From assembly GCF_008728515.1 (NCBI RefSeq), contig NC_044989.1, positions 70,519,754 through 70,583,753 of the forward strand: a stretch of DNA of 64,000 nucleotides, given 5' to 3'. The first letter of the stretch is position 1, and every line of letters begins with the position of its first letter. The DNA comes from Papio anubis. Lineage: Eukaryota > Chordata > Mammalia > Primates > Cercopithecidae. The notes below the pieces were generated by a model, which was not told the origin of the DNA, did no database searches, and saw nothing but the letters and a program-made list of their open reading frames with translations. This document shows, in pieces, positions 10,934-22,400 of the stretch. The translations under genes were made by a program, and so were the position numbers.

Positions 10934-11205
10934 GAGACAGAGTCTCACTCTGTGGCCAGGGTGGAGTGCAGTGGCGCGATCTTGGCTCACTGCAACCTCT
11001 GCCTCCCAGGTTCAAGCGATTTTCCTGCCTCAGCCTTCCAAGTAGCTGGGATGTGTGCCAACACACTTAGCTAATTTTTGTATTTTTAGTAGAGACGGGG
11101 TTTCACCATGTTGGCCAGGATGGTCTCAATCTCTTGACCTCGTGATCTGCCCACCTCAGCCTCCCAAAGTGCTGGGATTACAGGCGTGAGCCACTGTGCC
11201 TGGCA
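10906..11205 (-). mobile_element. Alu, full length
   Basis: Antisense Alu with a ttttg-repeat head. Target-site duplication tgcc(t/c)tatctagtttt at about 10890-10905 and 11206-11221. Confidence 0.95.
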
Positions 11206-11224
11206 TGCCTCATCTAGTTTTATC

Positions 11225-11300
11225 TTCTCCACACCTATCCAAACCCTTCCTCTCCTTTGAAGCCCAATTCAAATTCTAGGTCTCTGTGCACCTCCCTGGA
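11225..11300 (+). repeat. Possible L2 fragment
   Basis: The run tttgaagcccaattcaaattct...tgcacctccctggattct resembles the sense 3' coding part of L2. Very diverged. Confidence 0.3.
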
Positions 11301-11468
11301 TTCTCAACAATTTCCCCCATTGTCTGATGCACTTAGGAGCTGACACAAACCAGCCCCTCAATCATACAGGGTAGGCAACACAATGTGGTTATTCCTTCTC
11401 TTTTAGGGGCATAGCACCTCTCTTACCAAAAATGTCTCCCCCTCTGTTAGGCCAATCAGTGCCTTTTT

Positions 11469-11484
11469 GGGGGGGGGGGGGGGG
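11469..11484. repeat. Homopolymer G run (16 bases)
   Basis: Uninterrupted G tract preceded by five T. Rare length for a mono-G run in primate DNA. Confidence 0.9.
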
Positions 11485-11730
11485 TTCTGCCTTTTGGATC
11501 AGAGAGTGGAGCAGTCAGTCCTGTTCCAGTGAGGAAGCCAACATTCAGGCACTTCAGGAGCCAGAATTCCTACCAGGAGGGGCTGCTCTGTGCTGAGATC
11601 AAATGAAGCCCCAGAGAGAGGCAGAAATGGGTCAGATGGACCCTAGCTCCACAGGTCCTGAGGCCCAGCCACATCAGCTCCAGCCCAGTATGGTTGTCTA
11701 GCTCGACTTTAGTGTCCACAAACCAGTCAC

Positions 11731-11830
11731 AGAGCAGTTCACTAAGGAACATGGCCATCTAAGTGTGCCTAACTAGTATTTAAAGTTGTCAAGGGGTGGG
11801 GATGTGCAAATTAAGCAGCAAAAGATTATT
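11731..11830 (+). repeat. Local duplication, copy A (100 bp)
   Basis: Matches 13128-13225 almost base for base, from agagcagttcactaaggaac to gcaaaagattatt, with about four differences including a 2-bp gap. Confidence 0.92.
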
Positions 11831-11899
11831 ATTCATGCCTATTTTGCCCAAGCTGGTTAACTGGCTTTCTGTCACTTGCAATTGAAAGTACCTGGTACA

Positions 11900-12118
11900 G
11901 GCCGGCCTGTAATCCCAGCACTTTGGGAGGCCGAGACGGGCGGATCACGAGGTCAGGAGATCAAGACCATCCTGGCTAACACGGTGAAACCCCGTCTCTA
12001 CTAAAAACTACAAAAAACTAGCCGGGCGAGGTGGCGGGCGCCTGTAGTCCCAGCTACTCAGGAGGCTGAGGCAGAAGAATGGCATGAACCCGGGAGGCGG
12101 AGCTTGCAGTGAGCCGAG
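11900..12118 (+). mobile_element. Alu lacking its 3' end
   Basis: Sense AluY-like body missing gcgcggtggctcac near the 5' end and everything after gagccgag, so it has no A-tail. It joins directly to a copy of the target sequence aaagtacctcgtaca. Confidence 0.9.
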
Positions 12119-12133
12119 AAAGTACCTCGTACA

Positions 12134-12462
12134 GCTGGGCGCGGTGGCTCACGCCTGTAATCCCAGCACTTTGGGAGGCTGAGGCGGGTGGATCACAAGG
12201 TCAGGAGTTCAAGACCAGCCCGGTCAACATAGTGAAATCCCATCTCTACTAAAAATACAAAAAAAAAAAAAAAAAAAAGTTAGCTGGGCGTAGTGGGGGG
12301 TGCCTGTAGTCTCAGCTACTTGGGAGGCTGAGGCAGGAGAATCGCTTGAACCTGGGAGGCGGAGGTTGCAGTGAGCTAAGATCGCGCCACTGCACTCCAG
12401 CCTGGCTGCACTCCAGCCTGGTGACAGAGTGAGACTCCATCTCAAAAAACAAACAAAAACAA
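12134..12462 (+). mobile_element. Alu, full length, with expanded middle A-run
   Basis: Sense Alu, about 20 A in the central linker (12260-12278) and a local duplication of actccagcctgg near 12389-12422. Target copies aaagtacctggtaca, aaagtacctcgtaca and aaagtacctggcaca lie around this and the preceding Alu. Confidence 0.95.
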
Positions 12463-13127
12463 AGAAAGTACCTGGCACATAGTAGGCATGCAAGAAATGT
12501 TCATTCCCTTCTTTCCTCCTTAAAGATAGGCTTATACTTCTGAGTTTTTCAGTATCTCTATTCTGTGATCATTGAACTCAGAAACAGCAATTGAATTTTA
12601 CCGTTTGGAGAACATAAAAAGATACAAATTTAAGTGAACAAGCTATTACAAGCATTAGTTTGAAATAGCAATATTCCCTTGACACCTGGATCTCTTTTTC
12701 CTGTATCACTATCAGTTAAATCCCGCCCCCCAAAATTTATAATTTTATAAAAAGGTGACCATGATATAATTTGGAAAAACTAGTGACGCTGTGCTTTGAG
12801 AACAGAATAAAGAGCATGGCTGGAACTCTGCCAAGATGGTCTTTAACATTCTGCCCTAGCCAGGGTGTTAACTTTCCAACACTGTTCGTGTATGGCTGAG
12901 TGCTGCAAATTTCTCAGATAATTAGCAAAAGGTTGAAATAAACGCTAAAAATGAGTTCATAAGAAGGAAAATAAGCTGGTTTTCTTTCTGTTCCTTTTAA
13001 AACTCTACCCAGAAATACTGCCTAATGCATAATGAAGACTGTACACAGCAGCACCAAAAAGGCTATTTACAAGAGATTTTCTTCAGCAGAATCCACTTGA
13101 AAGCACTGAGAATTTGCATCTTAGCTA
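12463..13127 (-). other. C2orf42: Probable C2orf42 3'UTR / downstream sequence
   Basis: No repeat recognised apart from a short MIR/L2-like tail (cctggcacatagtaggc) at the start. No canonical AATAAA on the minus strand was found here, only the weak variant TATAAA near 12738-12750, so the poly(A) site is undecided. Confidence 0.4.
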
Positions 13128-13225
13128 AGAGCAGTTCACTAAGGAACAGGGCCATCTAAGTGCGTAACTAGTATTTAAAGTTGTCAAGGGGTGGGGATGT
13201 GCAAATTAAGCAGCAAAAGATTATT
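13128..13225 (+). repeat. Local duplication, copy B, in the proximal C2orf42 3'UTR
   Basis: 98-bp partner of 11731-11830. It ends 13 bases from the C2orf42 stop codon, so it lies within the first 111 bases of the 3'UTR. Confidence 0.92.
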
Positions 13226-13238
13226 CTCTTGTTTTGCC

Positions 13239-13447
13239 TTAGGGGAAAGTGATAGTGGTCAGAGGGGCCAGTTCCAAGGGCTGGTCCAAGGCAGGCCGGT
13301 GGTCTTGGTACTCTGCCACATGCCCATTCCGGTGGTGGCCATACTCAAACTTGATCCGCAGCTCGCCAATCTTAGATTGGGGAAGGATATCTGGGATCCA
13401 CTCGATGATGAAAGGTGTTGGTTCCTTTTGATCTGGGGAAGTGTTGC
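13239..13447 (-). CDS. C2orf42: C2orf42 coding exon 8 (terminal)
   Basis: Acceptor ttactctttag precedes GCAACACTTCC. Encodes the end of G506 to P574, closing with TTITFP and TAA. The exon starts in phase matching the donor of the previous coding exon. Confidence 0.95.
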
Positions 13448-16400
13448 CTAAAGAGTAAAAAGGAGTATTAGTACACTTTAATAGGTGTTCCTAATTGCAA
13501 GAAAAAGTGTCTGGAATTGGAGCAGTCTGTTCAGCTTTGATAATCAGAAGGCGGAATGAGGTTTATAAATTCAGTGGTGACTGGGATATCAGATTTATTG
13601 ATCATCATTAAGTTTTTGTTTTTGTTTTGTTTTTTTGAGACGGAGTCTCACTCTGTCTCCCAGGCTGGAGTGCAGTGGCGTGATCTTGGCTCACTGCAAC
13701 CTTTGCCTCCCAGGTTCAAGCGATTCTCCTCCCTCAGCTTCCTGAGTAGCTGGGATTACAGGCGTGTGCCACCACACCTGGCTAATTTTTTGTATTTTTA
13801 GTAGAGATGGGGTTTCACCGTGTTAGCCAGGATGGTCTCGATCTCCTGACCTTGTGATCCGCCCATCTCAGACTCCCAAGTGCTGGGATTACAGGCGTGA
13901 GTCACCACACCTAGCCATCATGAAGTTAAAACTATATATTTAGGCCAGGCGTGGTAGCTGACACCTGTAATCCCAACAGTGTTGGAGGGCAAGGCAGGAG
14001 GATAGCTTGAGGCCAGGAGTTGAAGACCAGCCTATGCAACAAGTGAGACCCTGTCTCTACAAAAAAATTAGCCAGGTGTGGTGAAATGTGCCGCTAGTCC
14101 CAACTACTTGGGAGACTGAGGTGGGAGGATTGCTTGAGCCCAGTAGTTCAATGCCAGCCTGGGCAATACAGTGAGACCCTATCTCAAAAAAAAAAAAAGT
14201 AATATAAGAAAACAAGAAGGATGGGCCAGGGGCAGTGGCTCATGCCTGTAATTCCAGCACTTTGGGAGGCTGAGGTAGGTGGATCACTTGAGGTCAGGAG
14301 TTCAAGACTAGCCTGACCAACATGGCAAAACCGTCTCTACTAAAAATACAAAAATTAGCCAGGTGTGGTGGCGTGCTCCTGTAATCCCAGTTACTTCGGA
14401 GGCTAAGGCAGAAGAATCGCTTGAACCCAGAAGATGGAGGCTTCAGTAAGCTGAGATTGTACCACTGCACTCCAGCCTGGGCAACAGAGCAAGACTCCGC
14501 CTCAAAAAACACCCCCAAAAAACAAAAAAACAAGAAGGATGGAGGAGAGGACCCTGATTAATAATGTATACACATTTTTCTCTCAGCACTACTTAACCTT
14601 CGACTTCATAAGCTAGTATTTTACTTTTTATTTTTTGTTTTTGTTTTTTGAGATGGAGTCTTGCTCTGTTGCCCAGGTTGGAGTACAGTGTTGCAATGTT
14701 GTTTCACTGCAACCTCCGCTTCCTGGGTTCAGGTGATTCTTCTGCCTCAGCCTTCCAAGTAGCTGGGACTACAGGCACACACCACCATGTCCAGCTAATT
14801 TTTGTATTTTTAGTAGAGACAGGGTTTCACCATCTTGGCCAGGCTGGTCTCGAACTCCTGACCTCTGGTGATCTTTCCACCTCGGCCTCCCAAAGTGTGG
14901 GGATTACAGGTGTGAGCCACTGCGCCTGGCCTACATTTTACTTTTCACTTCACTGTGTTACTCTCTCTCCACTTTAGCCTAAATACTCACTCCGTTTAAA
15001 CTCCTTCCCTCAACTTCTTTTGGTCCTTTCTTTCCCACAAAGACTAAGATATCACTGATATGATGAGAAACAAAGCATCCATCCACCCTGGACTAACAAC
15101 CTTATTGGCAGGGTATTTTGGTCTGTTTGGTTTCTTTTAGTCATAGAATATAAATGTTAGGTATTATCTAGCTCATGTTAGTCACAGACATTCTAGCTTC
15201 CATTTCAAATGATATCTGGAGTTGGCTGCCAACTTTTCACTTAAATGTCAATGAAGACATAGAAAAAGATGAAAACTCACAACTGATGAACACTAAGACC
15301 ACTGGCAGCTTCTGGGAGGAAATATAAAACAGGTGGAGATGGATGGAAAGAAATCCACCCAGACTTTGGCCATAGCATATCCCATCTTTCCTTCATAAAG
15401 GGAGGCTACATGGAAAAAGGCAGGAAAATACTCTCTCTCTCTCACTGTTTGTGCCCTGGCTACTACTTGTACACAGCAGCAAATGAGTAGTGCCACTTCC
15501 TTTCCTTTAGAACATCTCACACACACCCCCTCCCCACTCATGTACCTGAATTCTTGATGACTGCAAAGGGGACTTGGGGGAGGGTAGGTGCATGGTTAAA
15601 GTTGAATAGCAGGGCTAGGTGCAGTTGCTCACATCTGTAAACCCAGCACTTTGGGAGGCCAAGCCGGGCAGATCATGAGGTCAGGAGTTCGAGACCAGCC
15701 TGATCAACATGGTGAAACTCTGTCTCTACTAAAAATACAAAAATTAGCTGGGTGTGGTGGCACGCACCTGTAATCTCAGCTACTCAGAAAGCTGAGACAA
15801 AGGAATTGCTTGAACCTGGGAGGCAGAGTGGTTGCAGTGAGCTGAGATCGCACCACTGCACTCCAGCCTGGGCAACAGAATAAGACTCCACCTCAAAAAA
15901 AAAAAAAAAAAAAAAAAGTGAATAGCAGTGGCAGAGTGTGTTCTGGAAAGTACAGTCTGCACTAGTAAAGCAATTTGGGTGGGAAAAAGAGGAGAAACCC
16001 TTGAAAACTGTGTATGTGGGGAATCTTAGTTTTGTGTGTTTTTTCCTATATTCCATTATTAGCAATGAAGGAGGCAGAGATGTTCAGGAGATGCCACTGT
16101 GGTAGGAAAGAGAAATAATAGATATGAGAACTTTGCATCAGCGCCTCACATACAGATCTGAGACGGAGCCAGCCATCACGCAGGAGTGATCCCAAGCAAT
16201 CTGCCTGTTACCAAAATTTGAGTCTGGAAAGATCTTGTTTTTTTGTTTATTTTATTTTTTGAGACGGAGTCTCGCTCTGTCACCCAGGCTGGAGTGCAGT
16301 GGCTCGATCTCAGCTCACTGCAAGCTCCACCTCCCAGGTTCACACCATTCTCCTGCCTCAGCCTCCCGAGTAGCTGGGACTACAGGCGCCCGCCACCATG

Positions 16401-19400
16401 CCTGGCTAATTTTTTTTTTTGTATTTTTAGTAGAGACGGGGTTTCACCGTGTTAGCCAGGAAGGTCTTGATCTCCTGACCTCGTGATCTGCCCGCCTTGG
16501 CCTCCCAAAGTCTGGACAGATCTTAATCTGTTCAGTAATAAGAAAAGAAAAGAACAAGAAGTTAAAAAAAAAAAACTATATAAGGAAAAGGGAGTAAATA
16601 ACTAGAAGAATTAAAGGAAGGGAAAGCAATGACTGATCTATCCAAAAGAAAATTTAAACAGCCGGGTGCAGTGGCTCACGCCTGGTAATCCCAGCACTTT
16701 GGGATGCGGAGGCGGGTGGATCACGAGGTCAGGAGTTCGAGACTACCTTGGCCAAGGTGGTGAAACCCCGTCTTTACTAAAAATACAAAAATTATCTGGG
16801 CATAGTGGTGGGCACCTGTAATCCCCAGCTACTAGGGAGGCTGAGGCAGGAGAATTGCTTGAACCCAGAAGGTGGAGGTTGCAGTGAGCTGAGATCGCGC
16901 CACTGTACTCCAGCCTAGGTGACAGAGCAAGACTCTGTCTCAAAAAAAAAAAAAAACAACAGAAATTTCAGGGAACTGTTTAGCATCCACAAAAGAAAAA
17001 AATAAGATCTGGCCTTTATGGAAATAAGGCCAGAATCATAAGGAGAGCCCAGACTGGGAAGAAAAGGCAGGTGGATGAGAGTAAAAGGAAGACAAACAAG
17101 AAAAGGCCAAATTTCAAGAACCACAAAGAGTAGAATTAAAATCTACATGGTCAGCTGGGCACAGTGGCTCATGCCTGTAACCCCAGCACTTTGGGAGGAC
17201 CAGGGTGGATCGCTTGAGGTCAGGAGTTCAAGACCAGCCTGAGCAACATAGCGAGACCCCCATCTGTGTAAGAAATTTTTTTTTTTTTGAGACGGAGTTT
17301 TGCTCTGTCGCCCAGGCTGGAGTGCAGTGGCACGATCTCGGCTCACTGCAAGCTCCGCCTCCTGGGTTCACGCCATTCTCCTGCCTCAGCCTCCTGAGTA
17401 GCTGGGACTACAGGCATCCGCCACCATGCCTGGCTAATTTTTTTTTTTTTTTTTTTTTTGAGATGGAGTCTCGCTCTGTCGCCCAGGCTGGAGTGCAGTG
17501 GCCAAATCTCAGCTCACTGCAAGCTCTGCCTCCCGGGTTTACGCCATTCTCCTGCCTCAGCCTCCCGAGTAGCTGGGACTACAGGCGCCCGCCACCTCAC
17601 CCGGCTAGTTTTTTTTTTTGTACTTTTTTTAGTAGAGACGGGGTTTCACCGGGTTAGCCAGGATGGTCTCCATCTCCTGACCTCGTGATCCGCCCATCTC
17701 GGCCTCCCAAAATGCTGGGATTACAGGCTTGAGCCACCACGCCTGGCCTAATTTTTTGTATTTTTAGTAGAGACGGGGTTTCACAGTGTTAGCCAGGATG
17801 GTCTCGATCTCCTAACCTCGTGATCTGCCTGCCTCGGCCTCCCAAAGTGCTGGGATTACAGGTGTGAGCCACCACCCCCGGCCAGAAATTTCTACTAAAA
17901 AAAAAAATCTGACATGGTTCTAAAATATATTACAAACCCATAATAACCAAAAGAGTGTGGTACTGGCATGCATCTAGACAGATTAAAGGAACAAAACAGA
18001 AAGACTAGAAATAGACACAAATAGAACAGGAATTTAGTTAGCCTAAGATAAAAATGGCATTTGTAACTACTGAAATAAAAACAAATAAGTGTTTCTTATC
18101 ATAAATGGTTTGTATCAACCAGATAACCATCTGGAAGAAAATAAAAGGTGGTGGAACCTTATCTATAACTTACATAAGTTACATCATGATAAATTCCAGA
18201 GAATCAAAGTTTTTCTTTTTCTTTTTTTTTTTTTTTGAGACAAGGTCTTGCTGTGTCGCCCCACCTGGAGTGTAGTGACACAATCATGGCTCACTGCAGC
18301 CTCGACCTCCAGGGCCCATGCAACCCTCCCACCTCAGCCTCTGAAGTAGCTGGGACCACAGGCATGTACCATCATTCCTGGCTAATTTTTTTTTTTTTTT
18401 GAAAGTAAGTTTATTAAGAAAGTAAAGGAGGCTGGGCGTGGTGGCTCATACCTGTAATCCCAGCACTTTGGGAGGCCAAGGCGGGCAGATCACAAGGTCA
18501 AGAGATCAAAACCATCCTGGCCAACATGGTGAAACCCTGTCTCTACTAAAAATAAAAAATTAGCTGGGCGTGGTGGCACGGGCCTGAAGTCCCAGCTACT
18601 CAGGAGGCTGAGGCAGGAGAATCGCTTTAACCTGGGAGGTGGAAGTTGCAGTAAGTCAAGATTGCACCACTGCACTCCAGCCTGGTGACAGAGCAAGACT
18701 GTATCTCAGGCCAGGCGCGGTGGCTCACACCTGTAATCCCAGCACTTTGGGAGGCCGAGGCGGGCAGATCACGAGGTCAGGAGATCAAGACCATCCTGGC
18801 TAACATGGTGAAACCTCGTCTCTACTAAAAACACAAAAAAATTAGCTGGGTGTGGTAGTGGGCGCCTGTAGTCCCAGATACTTGGGAGGCTGAGGCAGGA
18901 GAATGGAATGGCATGAACCCGGGAGGCGGAGCTTGCAGTGAGCTGAGATCCCACCACTGCACTCCAGCCTGGAAGATAGAGCGACACTCCATCTCAAAAA
19001 AAAAAAAAAAAAAAAGTAAAGAAATAAAGAATGGCTACTTCATAGGCAGAGGAGCCCCCAGCTAATTTTAAAAATTATTTTATAGAGATGGGGTCTCCCT
19101 GTGTTGCTCAGGCTGGTCTCAAACTCCTGGGTTCAAGCTGTCCTCCAACCTCAGCCTCCCAACGTTCTGGGATTATAGGTGTGAGTCACTGTGCCCTGTC
19201 AGATCAAAGATTTAAACATAGACAAACTCAGGTTAAAGAATACTTTTGAAAAATGCAAAATTAGGCCGGGTATGGTGGCTCATGCCTGTAATCCCAGCAC
19301 TTTGGGAGGCTGAGGCGGGTGGATCACCTGAGGTCAGAGTTCGAGACCAGCCTGACCAATATGGTGAAACCCCATCTCTACCAAAAATACAAAAATTAGC

Positions 19401-22400
19401 CGGGCATGGTGGTGGGTGCCTGTAGTCCCAGCTACTGGGGAGGCTGAGACAAGAGAATTGCTTGAACCTGGGAGGCAGAGGGTGCAGTGAGCCAAGGTCG
19501 CGTTACTGCCCTCCAGCCTGGGTGATAAAGCAAGACTCCGTCTCAAAAAAAAAAAAAAAAAAAGAAGAAGAAGAAAAGAAAGAAAAATTCAAAATTAAAC
19601 ACTAGTAGAACTAAACATAAGAATATGGTATCACTGGCCGGGTGCAGTGGCTCATGCCTATAACCCAGCACTTTGGGAGGCTGAGGTGGGCAGATCACCT
19701 GAAGTTGGGAGTTCAAGACCAGTCTGACCAATGTGGAAAAACCCTGTCTCTGCTAAAAATACAAAATTAGCTGGGTGTGGTGGCACATGCCTTGTAATCC
19801 CAGCTCTTTGGGAGACTGAGGCAGGAGAATTGCTTGAACCCAGGAGGCAGAGGTTGCAGTGAGCCGAGATTGCCCCATTGCACTCCAGCCTGGGCAATAA
19901 GAGTGAAACCCTGTCTCAAAAAAAAAAAAAGAATATGGTATCACCTTCAAAAACTATGAAGACAAGGCAGAGAACATAGTCCATTTAGCGAAAAATAACA
20001 CAGAAGACCAACTATATCAATTATAATAAATATAAAGAGGATAGACTATTAAAATTAGAAAAAGTCAAAACCAACTATATAATGTTGATAAAAGATTCAT
20101 CTAAGTTGGGCCTGGTGGTGTGTGCCTGTAGTCCTAGCTCCTTGGGAGGCCAAGTGGAAGGATCACTTGAACCCAGGAGTTCAAGGCTGTAGTGTACTAT
20201 GATCACACCTAGAAATAGCCACTGCACTCCAGCCTGAGCAACATGGCAAGACCCTGTCTCTGAAAAAAGATAGATTCAATTAAAACAATATCACAAAAAA
20301 GTTAAAACTAAATGGATGGCAAACATTAAAAAAATAAAAAACAGGCCAGGCATGGTGGCTTATGCCTGTAATCTCAGCACTTTGGGAGGCTGAGGCAGGA
20401 GGACTGCTTGAACCCAGGAGTTCAAGACCAGCCTGGGCAGCAGAGTAAGACCTTGTCCCTACTAAAAATAAAAAGAAATTAGCCGGGAATGGTGACATGT
20501 GCCTGTAGTCCCAGCTACTCAGGAGGCTGAGGTGGGAGGATCACTTGAGCCCAAGAGTTTGAGGCTGCAGTGAGCCATGATTGTGCCACTGCACTCCAGC
20601 CTGGGTAACAGGGCAAGACCCTATCTCAAAAAAAAAAAAAAAAAAAAAATTTAAAACATAAAAGAAAAAACAAAAGAAAGTTGGTGTCATGGTTGTAATA
20701 CTGGACAAAGAATTTAGGGCAAAAGTTATTTTTATGTTGATAACATACAATTTACATTAACAACATCTGGCAATAACTCTGATGTACCAACAACACTGCA
20801 TTTAAAATAATTAAAGGCTTTTAGAAATATAAGAAGTCATTCAAGGAAACAATTTTAGTAGAAAATGGTAAAATGACTTTTCTAGTCTTTGGCAGGTCAG
20901 AGATAACAGAGAGGACTTAAACACCCAAATAAAATGACTGATTTAAAAGGTATATATAGCCAGGCGCGGTGGCTCACGCCTGTAATCCCAGCACTTTGGG
21001 TGGCTGAGGTGGGTGGATCACCTGAGGTTAGAAATTTGAGACCAGCCTGGCCAACATGGCGAAACCCCGTATCTACTAAAAATACAAAAATTAGCTGGGT
21101 GTGGTGGCATACGCCTGTAATCTGAGCTACTCAGGAGGCTGAGGCAGGAGAATCACTTGAACCCAGGAGGCGGAGCTTGCAGTAAGCTGAAATCGTGCCA
21201 CTGCACTCCAGCCTGGGTGACAGAGCAAGACTCTATCTGAAAAACAAACAAACAAAAACTATATACGAGTTTACATTGGATAAATAACATCTATGCTAGC
21301 ACAAATTCATATCATATGTTGTTAGTGAAAAAACATTTTAAAATTCCTAAAAAGAAAGAAATTAAGGCTGGGCTTGGTGGCTCACGCCTATAATCCCAGC
21401 ACTTCGGGAGGCTGAGGTGGGCAGATCACCAGAGGTCTGGAGTTCGAGATCAGCCTGGTTAACATGGTAAACCCTGTCTCTGCTAAATATACAAAATTAG
21501 CTGGGCATGATGGCATGTGCCTGTAATTCCAGCTACTCAGGCGGCTGAGGCAGGAGAATTGCTTGAATCCAGGAGATGGAGGTTGCAGTGAGCCAGGATC
21601 ATACCGCTGCACTCCAGCCTGAGCGACAGAGTGAGACTCGGTCTCCAAAAAGAAAAAAAAAAAAAAAAGAAAGAAAGAAATTAAAGATACGTCTTCTGAC
21701 CTCAAAATAATAAAACTAGAAATTGATAACTAAGAATATGAAGATCAAAAGCCTCAACTAATTTGAAATTTTAAATACAAGGTACTGAGGACAGAAACTA
21801 AACTGTAATTATAGATGATTCAGATAATAACTTTAAATGTTATCAAACATTAATTTAAAAAATTGAGTATTCCTTTTATTATTTATTTATGTATTTTTGA
21901 GACAGAGTCTGGCCCTCTCACCCGGGCTGGAGTGCAATGGCACGATCTCGGGCTCACTGCAACCTCTGCCTCCTGGGTTCGAGCAATTCCCCTACCTCAG
22001 CCTCCTGAGTAGCTGGGACGACAGGCACGCACCACCACACCCGGCTAATTTTTTGCATTTTAGTAGAGATGGGGTTTCACCATGTTGGCCAGGATGGTCT
22101 TGATCTCCTGACCTCGTGGTCTGCCCGCCTCAGCCTCCCAAAGTGCTGGGATTACAGGCATGAGCACCATGCCCAGCCACACCTGGCTGATTTTTGTATT
22201 TTTAGTAGAGATGGGGTTTTACCATGTTGGCCAGGCTGGTCTGGAACTCCTGGCCTCAAGTAATCTACCCGCGTAGGCCTCCCAAAGTGCTGGGATTACA
22301 GGCATGAGCCACTGCGCTCGGCCGAGTATTCCTTTTAAAAGCTACAAAAATAGTTCCAAGAAAATATTAGGAAAAATTTTAAAAGAGAAATTATTAATTT

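Noticed and set aside
12930..12945. AATAAA on the plus strand near the end of C2orf42
   Set aside because: Wrong strand for the gene, and no plus-strand transcript is supported.
13191..13451. 86-codon plus-strand open frame
   Set aside because: Antisense of the terminal C2orf42 coding exon.
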